Of a stretch of DNA of 58,252 nucleotides, positions 50,009 through 57,983 are shown piece by piece. Under the pieces are notes generated by a model that did no database searches, had not been told where the DNA came from, and was given only the letters and a program-made list of their open reading frames with translations. Origin of the DNA: Nocardia alni (lineage in GTDB: Bacteria; Actinomycetota; Actinomycetes; Mycobacteriales; Mycobacteriaceae); contig NZ_JAGPOX010000051.1 of assembly GCF_019038435.1 (NCBI RefSeq), forward strand, positions 1-58,252, written 5' to 3'. The position numbers were made by a program, and so were the translations under genes. Position 1 is the stretch's first letter. Every line of letters begins with the position of its first letter.

Positions 50009-50710
50009 CTACTGCCAGATGCTGTTCAGCTCGTCGTGCTCACGGAGGTACTGGCCAACCGATTCCAGTGTGAGTGCCCGGCTCTGCCGAGTGAAATCCA
50101 CGAAGGCCGACTCGGCTACGGCTTCCTCACTGTCGAACGAGAGCAGCATCGTCGCCCAGGCCGAGGCGATGGAGTCTTTGTCCGCAAGCCTCAATGTCAG
50201 AATCCAGAGTCGTTGAAGATGACCGAACAATGGTGCGGCAATTGTTCCCAGCCATCTGTTACCTGTTGCACGGATGAGCTCGTCGAACACCAATTCGGTC
50301 ACCAGGAGCGGATTATCGTGCTCCCCGGGATCGTCGGCCAGGCCCCGAACCAGCTCGGCGATACGCGGGTGGACATGCCCGCCCAGCGCACGGCCCACCA
50401 TCGGCGCCAGACTTTCCCACACATCGTAGAGCCTCGCCGCGTCGTCCACGGTCACGGTCGCCACCTGATAACCGTTCCGCGGAATGCCGTGCAACATCTT
50501 GATCGCCACCAGCCGGTTCGCCGCCTCGCGCGTCGGGGTACGGCCGAGATTCGACAGCTCCTGCAATCCGGCCTCCGTAACCCACGCACCGGGCTCCACC
50601 TGCCATCCGACAATGGCCGAGCGCAGATTCCGGTATGCGAGGTCGGCCTGGGACAACTTACGCGGATCGGCGAAGTCCGGAAGATTCAGGGGCACGAACT
50701 CGGTCGACAT
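50009..50710 (-). CDS. GntR/FCD-like regulator divergent from the DUF3500 operon
   Basis: A 233-residue regulator. LAYRNLRSAIVGWQVEPGAW and GRTPTREAANRLVAIKML make a GntR winged HTH (about residues 17-80), followed by an FCD-like helical domain. It is only distantly related to the three GntR paralogues at 31.9-38.5 kb; the SVDDLFTLW block is here TVDDAARLYDVWESL. ATG 50710 is preferred to an upstream start at 50773 because the family begins here, although the GGAGGAAG site is a little far. It probably controls the operon starting at 51081. Confidence 0.85.
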   Translation of the reverse strand: MSTEFVPLNLPDFADPRKLSQADLAYRNLRSAIVGWQVEPGAWVTEAGLQELSNLGRTPTREAANRLVAIKMLHGIPRNGYQVATVTVDDAARLYDVWESLAPMVGRALGGHVHPRIAELVRGLADDPGEHDNPLLVTELVFDELIRATGNRWLGTIAAPLFGHLQRLWILTLRLADKDSIASAWATMLLSFDSEEAVAESAFVDFTRQSRALTLESVGQYLREHDELNSIWQ

Positions 50711-51004
50711 GAGCAGGCCGCTTCCTCCAAGGCGAATGGGCTGGGTTCCGAATATTTCGCAGTACGTCGGCACTCGGGACCGGCACCGAACCTACTCAAC
50801 GGTACATCCTAGGTATTGCGGATCCGGCCGCCGCGGGCCCGGATCCGGATTTCGAACGGGTGGCGCCCTGGTCCGCAGCAGGTTTCCGCAGAATGTCACG
50901 GCACCCGTCCGACCCTGGGGACGCCCACCGAACCGGGCGCGGCTCGGTTGTCCGCTTCACCGCCGCCTCCCCAAGTGGACAAGAATGAGCTGGTCAGCTC
51001 AGGT

Positions 51005-51065
51005 GTTCCGTAGGGCGGAACGGCGATTGTGACCATCAGCACAGCGTGATATATCTTCATATATC
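51005..51065 (+). promoter_or_regulatory. Promoter and palindromes of the DUF3500 operon
   Basis: TTGTGA (51027-51032), 17 bases, TATATC (51050-51055). GATATAT CTTC ATATATC (51048-51065) is a perfect seven-base inverted repeat over the -10, just before the ribosome binding site. GTTCCG TAGGG CGGAAC (51005-51021) is a second inverted repeat upstream of the -35. The rest of 50711-51004 shows no gene. Confidence 0.65.
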
Positions 51066-51080
51066 TAGGAGGTGTCGACG

Positions 51081-52673
51081 ATGACAGATGTTGATGTAGT
51101 GGTGGTCGGCTACGGCCCGGGTGGTGAAATGCTGGCCTCCCTGCTGGGCCGGGCAGGGCATCGGGTGCTGGTGTTCGAGCAGTTCCCCGAACCGTATGGG
51201 CTTCCCCGGATGAGCACGCTAGACGGCGAGATCGCGCGCCTGTTGCAGCACGCCTCGGATGCGTCGAAAGCCCTCGAGGATTCACTGCCTCAGCCGTATG
51301 GCTACATGTACGGTGCCGACGACAAGCTCGCGGTCAGACACGAGTGGGATTTCACGTTGTGCGGGCATCCCTCGCATCTGAGCCTGCATCAGCCCAATAT
51401 CGAGGCCGCGATGGACGAGCGCATCGCGTCGTTCGCGAATGTGGAGGTTCGCTGGGGCACGACCGTGACCTCGGTCGACGACCTGGGCGACGCGGTCCGG
51501 GTGACTGCCCGGACGTCGGTCGGCACCGGGTCGGAGGCGACCGAGCAGCAGGTGACGGCACGCTATGTGGTCGGCATGGACGGCGCCAACAGCACCGTGC
51601 GAAATACGCTGGGAATCGATGTCGACGTCATTCGACAGCATGACGATCAGTGGTTCCTGACCGATTTCGACATTCTGGATCCCGCGATCGCCGAACCCGC
51701 GACCGAGATTCACATGGATCCCCGGCAACCCTATTACTGGGGGCCCAACGGCGCGCGACGCTGCCGCACGGACGTCAAGGTCGTCGGCAACGTCGATCCC
51801 TCGACGCAGCTCGATCACGAGCACGGGTACGCCTGGCTCGAAAACCGGATCGGGATCCCCCGGAACAAGGTGCGGATCACCCGGCGTGTGCTGTACCGGT
51901 TCCGTTCTCAGATCGCCGCATCGTTCCGCAAGGGCCGGATCTTCCTCGGCGGTGACGCGGCACATGCCATGACACCCCATATGGCGCAGGGATCGTGCTC
52001 GGCCATGCGGGACGGCGCCAACATCTCCTGGAAATTCGATCTCGTACTGCGCGGCCTCGCGGACGAATCGCTGCTCGATTCGTACGAGACAGAACGGATG
52101 AAGCACGTCCTGCCGTTCATTCACGGTTCCCTCGCGGCATGGGCGGCGACCAGCGAAGAGAATCCGGACGCGGCGGCACAGCGCGACGCCTTCATGCGGT
52201 CCGGCAACTTCACCGTTCCACCGATCCCACCCCTGCCCGACGGCATCCTCCAGCGCGACGAGTCGGGTGCGGTGCGGGCACCCGCGGGGTCGCTCAGTCC
52301 GCAGGGTGTGGTCGTGATCGACAGCCGCGAAGCGCTGTTAGACGACATCGTGGGTTTCGGATTCCAGCTCGTCACGACGGTCCCGCTCGACGAAGTGCTC
52401 AAAGAACCTCACCGGCAGCTGCTGGAAGCGATCGGAGCGCACGTCGTCGTGCTCGGTGATGGCCCCGGACAGACCCGGGACGTGGAGGGCACATACCGGG
52501 ATTTCCTCGGCGCACACGGTGCCACCGCGTACCTGAGCCGTCCGGACCTGTACCTGTTCGGTATCGCCGACGGAGCGGCGGCGACCGCCGACCTCGTCGC
52601 CGAGCTCGGGCGGCAGTTGTCGCTCGTCGAAACGACCGCAGACCGACCCGATTTGGAAGAGGTGGCGTTGTGA
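51081..52673 (+). CDS. MhpA-like FAD-dependent hydroxylase
   Basis: A 530-residue aromatic-ring monooxygenase of the 3-(3-hydroxyphenyl)propionate hydroxylase class. VVVVGYGPGGEMLASLLG (GxGxxG variant), YVVGMDGANSTVRNTLG and IFLGGDAAHAMTPHMAQG are the three FAD blocks; a C-terminal domain of about 130 residues follows. AGGAGG eight bases before ATG 51081 fixes the start. Its TGA overlaps the next GTG. It is the first gene of a five-gene operon with a hydrolase, DUF3500 protein, FAH-family protein and CoA ligase. A remnant of its C-terminus lies at 21855. Confidence 0.92.
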   Translation: MTDVDVVVVGYGPGGEMLASLLGRAGHRVLVFEQFPEPYGLPRMSTLDGEIARLLQHASDASKALEDSLPQPYGYMYGADDKLAVRHEWDFTLCGHPSHLSLHQPNIEAAMDERIASFANVEVRWGTTVTSVDDLGDAVRVTARTSVGTGSEATEQQVTARYVVGMDGANSTVRNTLGIDVDVIRQHDDQWFLTDFDILDPAIAEPATEIHMDPRQPYYWGPNGARRCRTDVKVVGNVDPSTQLDHEHGYAWLENRIGIPRNKVRITRRVLYRFRSQIAASFRKGRIFLGGDAAHAMTPHMAQGSCSAMRDGANISWKFDLVLRGLADESLLDSYETERMKHVLPFIHGSLAAWAATSEENPDAAAQRDAFMRSGNFTVPPIPPLPDGILQRDESGAVRAPAGSLSPQGVVVIDSREALLDDIVGFGFQLVTTVPLDEVLKEPHRQLLEAIGAHVVVLGDGPGQTRDVEGTYRDFLGAHGATAYLSRPDLYLFGIADGAAATADLVAELGRQLSLVETTADRPDLEEVAL

Positions 52674-53503
52674 ACCTTCCCGGCGCAGCATTCCGGACCG
52701 GCACCGTCCGGTCCGGCGAATTCACCCTGGATTACGCCGAGGCCGGGCCCGCCGATGCCGCGACGGTCATCGTGTCCCTGCCGGGTTCGGCGGGACTCGA
52801 GAAGTCGACGGCCAAAGATCGGCTGGCACAGCGGTATCGCGTGGTCGAGATCAACCCGCCCGGCTGGGGCTCGGCCCCCGAGGTCGGCCGCCCGATGCCG
52901 CAGGCCGAGATCGGCCGCATTCTGGCCGAGGCCGCCACGCAACTGGTCGACGGGCCGTTCTTTGTGATCGGAACGTCGATGGGAGGCGCGAACGCGCTGC
53001 ACCTGACCGCCCAGTTGCGGGATCGGGTGTCGGGGATCGTCCTCGAAGGCTCGATGGCACCCGCATCCCCCGCCGACCTGCGCAACCCTCCCCCACCGCC
53101 GGGTGACTCGCCCGCCGGGGCGGACGAGTCCGGCGATGTGGCCTACCCCGAACCGGTCATTCATCCGAACAAGCCCTGGGCCACCAAGGAATACGTGGCG
53201 CGGCAGATGGCCGACCGGATGCGGATGTTCCGGTGGACCGAGCCGGATATGCTCGCCGACACCGCGATCGCGGCGATCGACTGGAATTCGACCCCGATCC
53301 TCGCCCTCCTCGGTGACGGAGACGAGATCCTCCTGCCCAGCGTAGAAGACACCATTCGCGCGGCCATACCGTCGGCGGAATTCCGGCTGATCCCCGGCGG
53401 AATGCACGATCTGCAGAACACCGTCCCGGACGAATTCGTGCGCCTGGTCGAAGGCTTCGTCTCGACGACGGCGGGCACCCCGAAAAATGCAGGCGGGCAG
53501 TGA
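52670..53503 (+). CDS. Alpha/beta hydrolase of the DUF3500 operon
   Basis: A 277-residue hydrolase. The nucleophile motif is GTSMGG (about residues 102-107); the acid lies in LLGDGDEI and the base in PGGMHDLQ, giving Ser-Asp-His. The sequence after EINPPGWG differs from BphD-type C-C hydrolases, so a different bond is likely. It starts with a GTG overlapping the monooxygenase stop. A broken copy lies at 22045-22300 in the same gene order. Confidence 0.87.
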   Translation: MNLPGAAFRTGTVRSGEFTLDYAEAGPADAATVIVSLPGSAGLEKSTAKDRLAQRYRVVEINPPGWGSAPEVGRPMPQAEIGRILAEAATQLVDGPFFVIGTSMGGANALHLTAQLRDRVSGIVLEGSMAPASPADLRNPPPPPGDSPAGADESGDVAYPEPVIHPNKPWATKEYVARQMADRMRMFRWTEPDMLADTAIAAIDWNSTPILALLGDGDEILLPSVEDTIRAAIPSAEFRLIPGGMHDLQNTVPDEFVRLVEGFVSTTAGTPKNAGGQ

Positions 53504-53504
53504 T

Positions 53505-54758
53505 ATGACAGGTGAGTTCCGCAAGTTCCTGTACCCCCTCGATCATCCACGGCTGGCCGGTCTGGATCAGCTCGATCTGGTCGAGTACGCCGACGCTCAT
53601 CGGAACATGCCGGTCATCGGCCCGATGATCGACGAGTGGCTCGACCTGTTCGAGCAGACCCGCTTCACCGGGATCACCGACGACGGCACCCTGGTGACCG
53701 ATTTGTTCCGCCTCGGAACGAACGAGTCCGCACCCAATGACGCCGCCCGGCGGGCTGTCACCGAACTGCTCGAGCACCTGGACGAGCCGCAACGGCTCGC
53801 GGTATCCCATCCGCTCGACAGCAGGGTGTGGCGGGCATGGATGAATCCCGAGTTCTATCTCCAGCGCTACGGACTGCGGCTGGAGGATCTGGACGGCGCC
53901 ACGAACGAATTGGTGCTGAACCTGATCCGGGCGAGCACCAGCCCGCGAGGTTATGCCAAGACGGTGGATCTCATGCGGATCAACAAATTCCTCGGCGACC
54001 TGGTCGGGCTGCCGAAGATCCTCTGCGAGGGCAGTTACAACATCAACATCTTCGGCACGCCCGCGCCGGACCAGCCCTGGGGATGGAACCTCTACGGCCA
54101 CCACCTCACCCTGAACACGTTGTTCATCGGTGATCAGCAGGTTTTCACGCCGGTTTTCTTCGGCGCGGAGCCGAACGAGATCGACGAGGGCCCGTATGCC
54201 GGTACCACGGTGTTCACCGGCCTAGAGGCCGACTCGCTCGCGATGATCCGGGCGCTGTCGCCGGAGCTGGCCGAGAAGGCGATCCTCTATCACGACAAAC
54301 GGGACAGCGCCATACCCGCTGGTCGCATCCATTACGGTGACGAGCTGCATCTCGGTGGCGCGTTCCGCGACAACCGGGTGATCCCGCACGAGGGAGTCTC
54401 CGTCGCGGAATTCGACGGACCGCAGCGGGACCTGCTCCTGCGCCTGGTGGAACAGCACCTCGACTATCAGCCCGACGGGCCCCGCGCTGCACGCATGGCC
54501 GAGATCCGGCAACACCTGGACGACACGTGGTTGTGCTGGATCGGCGGCACTGGGGATGAGGACACGTTCTACTATCGGATCCAGAGCCCGGTCATCATGG
54601 TCGAATTCGACCATCACGCCGGCATCTTCCTCGCGAACGAGAAGCCGGAGCGCTTCCACATCCACACCCTCGTTCGTACCCCGAACGGCAACGACTACGG
54701 GCATGCGCTGGCCTGCCTGTGCACCGGGCGGAACGACGAACTCGACGGGCCCGCTTGA
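53505..54758 (+). CDS. DUF3500-family protein
   Basis: A 417-residue protein of a family without assigned function. His- and acid-rich blocks stand out: WNLYGHHLTLNTLF, VMVEFDHHAGIF and PERFHIHTLVRTPNGNDYG, which could bind a metal or act in catalysis. No signal peptide or membrane segment is seen, so it is cytoplasmic. ATG 53505 is one base after the hydrolase stop; the longer reading from 53487 overlaps it. Position between a hydrolase and a FAH-family enzyme suggests a catalytic step on an aromatic breakdown product. A remnant lies at 22301-22525. Confidence 0.85.
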   Translation: MTGEFRKFLYPLDHPRLAGLDQLDLVEYADAHRNMPVIGPMIDEWLDLFEQTRFTGITDDGTLVTDLFRLGTNESAPNDAARRAVTELLEHLDEPQRLAVSHPLDSRVWRAWMNPEFYLQRYGLRLEDLDGATNELVLNLIRASTSPRGYAKTVDLMRINKFLGDLVGLPKILCEGSYNINIFGTPAPDQPWGWNLYGHHLTLNTLFIGDQQVFTPVFFGAEPNEIDEGPYAGTTVFTGLEADSLAMIRALSPELAEKAILYHDKRDSAIPAGRIHYGDELHLGGAFRDNRVIPHEGVSVAEFDGPQRDLLLRLVEQHLDYQPDGPRAARMAEIRQHLDDTWLCWIGGTGDEDTFYYRIQSPVIMVEFDHHAGIFLANEKPERFHIHTLVRTPNGNDYGHALACLCTGRNDELDGPA

Positions 54759-54812
54759 TTTCCGGATTCGACCGTCACACAACCACATCCAGTACAGACG
54801 AAAGGAAACCTC

Positions 54813-55679
54813 GTGCGACTGATCGGTATTGCCGGTTCCCGGCCGGGGAAGGACGTCTGGGTCGCACGGACCGAGACGGTCGACACACCGACGACCGGGA
54901 CCGCGACCCTGATCGCAGAACTTCGTGACTTCTGGGCCGATCCGCGAGCGGCAACGGCGAACCCGGACGGCCGCGAGGTCACAGTGGGCACCGATCCTCG
55001 CGTGGTCGTTGTTCCTCCGGCACTGCCGGATGCCCGGGTTCTGTGCATCGGGCTGAATTATCAGGACCATGTGGACGAGGGATCGTTCCGCAATCAGGAA
55101 TTGCCCAAGCACCCCACCATCTTCGGGCGCTGGACGCGATCGTTGACCGTGGGCGGCGTCAGTGCTCCCGTCCCGGCCAATGAGCGAGGACTGGACTGGG
55201 AGGGTGAGGTCGCCGCCTGGGTCGGCCGCGACCTGTGTGCGGTGACCGCGGACGAGGCACGCGAGGCCATTCTCGGCTATTCGACGTTCAACGACCTGAC
55301 CGCGCGGATCGCGCAGAAGCTGACCTCGCAGTTCACTGTCGGCAAGAACGCCGATCGGTCGGGTCCGATCGGACCGCTGGTGACCGCGGACGAAGCCGGC
55401 GATCTCCGGGCGGGATTGCGGCTGCGGACCCTGGTCAACGGCCAGGTCGTCCAGGACAGCAACACCAGTCTGCAGATCCACGAGGCGGGCGCGACGCTGG
55501 CCCACCTGTCGCAGACGCTCACCCTCCGGGCCGGGGACATCCTGTGCACGGGAACACCGTCCGGCGTCGGATACGCGCGTGATCCGGAATGGCTGCTCCA
55601 CGACGGAGACGTCGTCGAAGTCACGATCGACAACCTCGGGACGCTGCGCACCCCGATCGTCGGCTCGGCCGGACGTTGA
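54813..55679 (+). CDS. Fumarylacetoacetate-hydrolase-family enzyme
   Basis: A 288-residue FAH-fold protein. LCIGLNYQDHVDEGSF, PTIFGRWTRSLTVGG, LDWEGEVAAWVGR and the metal ligands within, GYSTFNDLTAR, and GDILCTGTPSGVGYARDP are all present; the usual E-x-E metal pair appears as WEGEVA. Members hydrolyse C-C bonds of ring-fission products, hydrate dienoates or decarboxylate oxaloacetate-like acids. GTG 54813 follows AAAGGAAA. It follows the DUF3500 gene and precedes the CoA ligase gene. Confidence 0.92.
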   Translation: MRLIGIAGSRPGKDVWVARTETVDTPTTGTATLIAELRDFWADPRAATANPDGREVTVGTDPRVVVVPPALPDARVLCIGLNYQDHVDEGSFRNQELPKHPTIFGRWTRSLTVGGVSAPVPANERGLDWEGEVAAWVGRDLCAVTADEAREAILGYSTFNDLTARIAQKLTSQFTVGKNADRSGPIGPLVTADEAGDLRAGLRLRTLVNGQVVQDSNTSLQIHEAGATLAHLSQTLTLRAGDILCTGTPSGVGYARDPEWLLHDGDVVEVTIDNLGTLRTPIVGSAGR

Positions 55680-55717
55680 CCGCCGCACGCAGCCCCGAGT
55701 ATCAGAAAGCGACCGCG

Positions 55718-57118
55718 ATGGCACTGCTGACATCTCTGCACGAGCAGACCTCCCCCGCCGGACCGGCGGTGACGATCGGCGACCGGACGCTGACCCGCGA
55801 GGACCTGCTCGCCGCCGCGACCGCCGTCGCAGACCGCGTCGCCGGCAGCCGGTCCGCCGCACTGGATGCCGTGCCCGACATCACGACCGTGATCGCGGTG
55901 ACCGGCTGCCTGCTCGCCGGAGTGCCCGTCGTTCCCGTGCCGCCGGATTCCGGAACCACGGAACGGCGCCACATCCTCACCGACTCGGGAGCCGAATTGT
56001 GGCTCGGCACACAGCATCCCGACGTACGGCTCCCGACGGTGCCCGTCGACGCGCAGGCCCGCTCCGCCACCACGTACCCCGAGCCGGATCCCGCCACGAC
56101 GGCCCTGATCATCTACACATCGGGAACCACCGGGGCGCCCAAGGGCGTGGTGCTGTCGCGCCGCGCCATCGCCGCCGGCCTGGACGGACTGGCCGAAGCC
56201 TGGCAATGGACACCGGAAGATGTTCTGGTACACGGACTTCCGTTGTTCCACGTCCACGGCCTCGTCCTCGGCGTGCTCGGTGCCCTGCGCATCGGCTCGC
56301 CGCTGGTGCACACGGTGCGCCCGAACCCCGCACGCTACGCGCGGGCCGCGGGCACCCTGTATTTCGGAGTCCCGACCGTCTGGTCGCGGATCTGTGCCGA
56401 CCCGGATTCGGCACGCGCGTTGTCGGGCGCCCGTCTGCTCGTATCCGGAAGTGCGCCCTTGCCGGTTCCCGTCTTCGAGTCACTGACCGCGCTCACCGGA
56501 ATCCGGCCGATCGAACGGTACGGGATGACCGAAACGCAGATCACGATCAGCACCCGGGCCGATGGCGAGCGACGCCCAGGATGGGTCGGTCTTCCTCTCG
56601 CCGGCGTGCGGACACGCATCCGCGCCGAGTCCGGAGACCTGTGCCCGCACGACGGTGAGTCCTTGGGCCGACTCGAAATCCAGGGCGACATCCTGTTCGA
56701 TCGCTACCTGAACAATCCGGAGAAGACCGCCGAGGTCACCACCTCCGACGGCTGGTTCCGGACTGGCGATATCGCGGCGATCGACGCGGGCGGATTCCAC
56801 CGGATCGCCGGCCGGGAATCCGTGGACATGATCAAGTCCGGCGGCTACCGGATCGGCGCCGGAGAAGTCGAGCACGCGCTGCTGGCACACCCACTGATCC
56901 GCGAAGCCGCCGTCATCGGCGTGCCCGATCCCGATCTCGGCCAGCGCATCGTCGCCTACATCGTCGGCGACACTTCCGACGAACAATCCGTGATCGACTT
57001 CGCCGCGGAACACCTCTCTAAACACAAACGACCACGCGAGGTCCACCGGATCGACGCCCTGCCCCGCAATGCCATGGGCAAGGTCCAGAAGAAACTGCTG
57101 CACGAACGACACCCGTGA
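55718..57118 (+). CDS. Acyl-CoA synthetase, malonyl-CoA synthetase (MatB)-like
   Basis: A 466-residue ANL ligase. LIIYTSGTTGAPKGVVLS (about residues 127-144), PLFHVHGL, ERYGMTETQITIS, WFRTGDIAAID, SGGYRIGAGEVE and the catalytic-Lys end NAMGKVQKKLL are intact. The short N-terminal domain and PLFHVHGL resemble MatB-type malonyl/methylmalonyl-CoA synthetases. It would activate a small dicarboxylic or similar acid released by the upstream enzymes. ATG 55718 is 38 bases after the FAH-family stop; a longer open frame from 55589 overlaps that gene. Confidence 0.9.
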   Translation: MALLTSLHEQTSPAGPAVTIGDRTLTREDLLAAATAVADRVAGSRSAALDAVPDITTVIAVTGCLLAGVPVVPVPPDSGTTERRHILTDSGAELWLGTQHPDVRLPTVPVDAQARSATTYPEPDPATTALIIYTSGTTGAPKGVVLSRRAIAAGLDGLAEAWQWTPEDVLVHGLPLFHVHGLVLGVLGALRIGSPLVHTVRPNPARYARAAGTLYFGVPTVWSRICADPDSARALSGARLLVSGSAPLPVPVFESLTALTGIRPIERYGMTETQITISTRADGERRPGWVGLPLAGVRTRIRAESGDLCPHDGESLGRLEIQGDILFDRYLNNPEKTAEVTTSDGWFRTGDIAAIDAGGFHRIAGRESVDMIKSGGYRIGAGEVEHALLAHPLIREAAVIGVPDPDLGQRIVAYIVGDTSDEQSVIDFAAEHLSKHKRPREVHRIDALPRNAMGKVQKKLLHERHP

Positions 57119-57236
57119 GCGCACGGGCGTCGCCGGTCGCACGGCGAAGACCCGAGGCTCCACTGCACCAGCCGTGCCATATATCCGGCATCAAAATGAA
57201 CAAAGACCGAAGTGGGCGCGTCGGTCGGCAGAGGGG

Positions 57237-57533
57237 GTGGTCATCGAGATCATCGACCAAGGCTTGGGCATGATGCCCGCCGACCGTGACCAGGCCAATG
57301 CGATGCTACGGCAGCCGCCCGATCTCAGCGTCCTGCGATTGTCCAGCAATTCCCGCCTCGGCCTGATCGTGATGGCCTTGCTGGCCGGTCGCAGCGGAAT
57401 TCGGGTGACATTGTCCGAATCCGATTACGGTGGCATAAAAGCCGTCATCCTCATTCCCGCGTCGATAATCCACTCAGCCGGCACGCACGACGGCCCGGAA
57501 ACCATCCGGGCCGTCGAACAGGCATCGAGATGA
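57237..57533 (+). pseudogene. Histidine kinase C-terminal (HATPase) fragment
   Basis: The frame reads VVIEIIDQGLGMMPADRDQA (the N/G1 box region of a GHKL ATPase, usually VxxxIxDxGxGM), then SSNSRLGLIVMALLAGRSGI and TLSESDYGGIKAVILIP, the end of the ATP-binding domain of Nocardia/Streptomyces-type nitrate-sensor-like kinases. The dimerisation domain and the N-box are absent upstream. A GTG at 57237 could start a 98-residue peptide. A remnant rather than a functional gene. Confidence 0.7.
57488..57516 (+). terminator. 11-base perfect hairpin at the end of the kinase fragment
   Basis: CGACGGCCCGG and CCGGGCCGTCG are exact inverted repeats with a seven-base loop, lying just inside the last codons of the fragment. 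It may terminate transcription of the DUF3500 operon, whose last gene ends at 57118. No T run. Confidence 0.45.
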
Positions 57534-57606
57534 TCCCTGCCCAGCGTCCTCACCGGGCATCGGCACCGAATTCGCCGCCCAGCCGAAACCGAGAAAGGGG
57601 TTGCCG

Positions 57607-57912
57607 ATGACCGGCACGACTCTGCAACTGCGCCGATACCGGCTCACCCCCGACACACTCGACGCATTCGTCCACTGGTGGCTGGAAGACCTCGTACCGA
57701 TACGCCGGGCCTACGGCTTCGAAATCCGATTCGCCTGCATCACACGCGAAAACGCCGAACTGACCTGGGTCGTCGAATACCCCGGTGACGAAGCGGCCTT
57801 CACCGCCGCCGAGCAACGATACAACCAATGGCCAGACCGAATAGACGCCATGTCCCGACAACCAGTAAAACCCACCGCCACCTCGGCAATCTTTGTCCAG
57901 GACGCCCTGTAG
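57607..57912 (+). CDS. NIPSNAP-like small protein
   Basis: A 101-residue protein resembling the dimeric alpha-beta barrel of NIPSNAP-family proteins: LQLRRYRLTPDTLDAFVHWW, IRRAYGFEIRFACITRENAE and LTWVVEYPGDEAAFTAAEQ. Small ferredoxin-like-fold proteins of this kind act as isomerases or stress factors; function here unknown. GAAAGGGG precedes ATG 57607. It stands alone after the kinase fragment. Confidence 0.8.
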   Translation: MTGTTLQLRRYRLTPDTLDAFVHWWLEDLVPIRRAYGFEIRFACITRENAELTWVVEYPGDEAAFTAAEQRYNQWPDRIDAMSRQPVKPTATSAIFVQDAL

Positions 57913-57983
57913 GGATTGCTTGCAGCGGTCCGGGCTATCTCGTCCGAGACTTTATTGTCGGTGCTCTGTGGTGTCCTTGATAG

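Noticed and set aside
49321..50073. A 250-codon plus-strand frame
   Set aside because: It overlaps the GH3 remnant and the GntR gene end on the other strand; its translation is low-complexity Arg-rich shadow.
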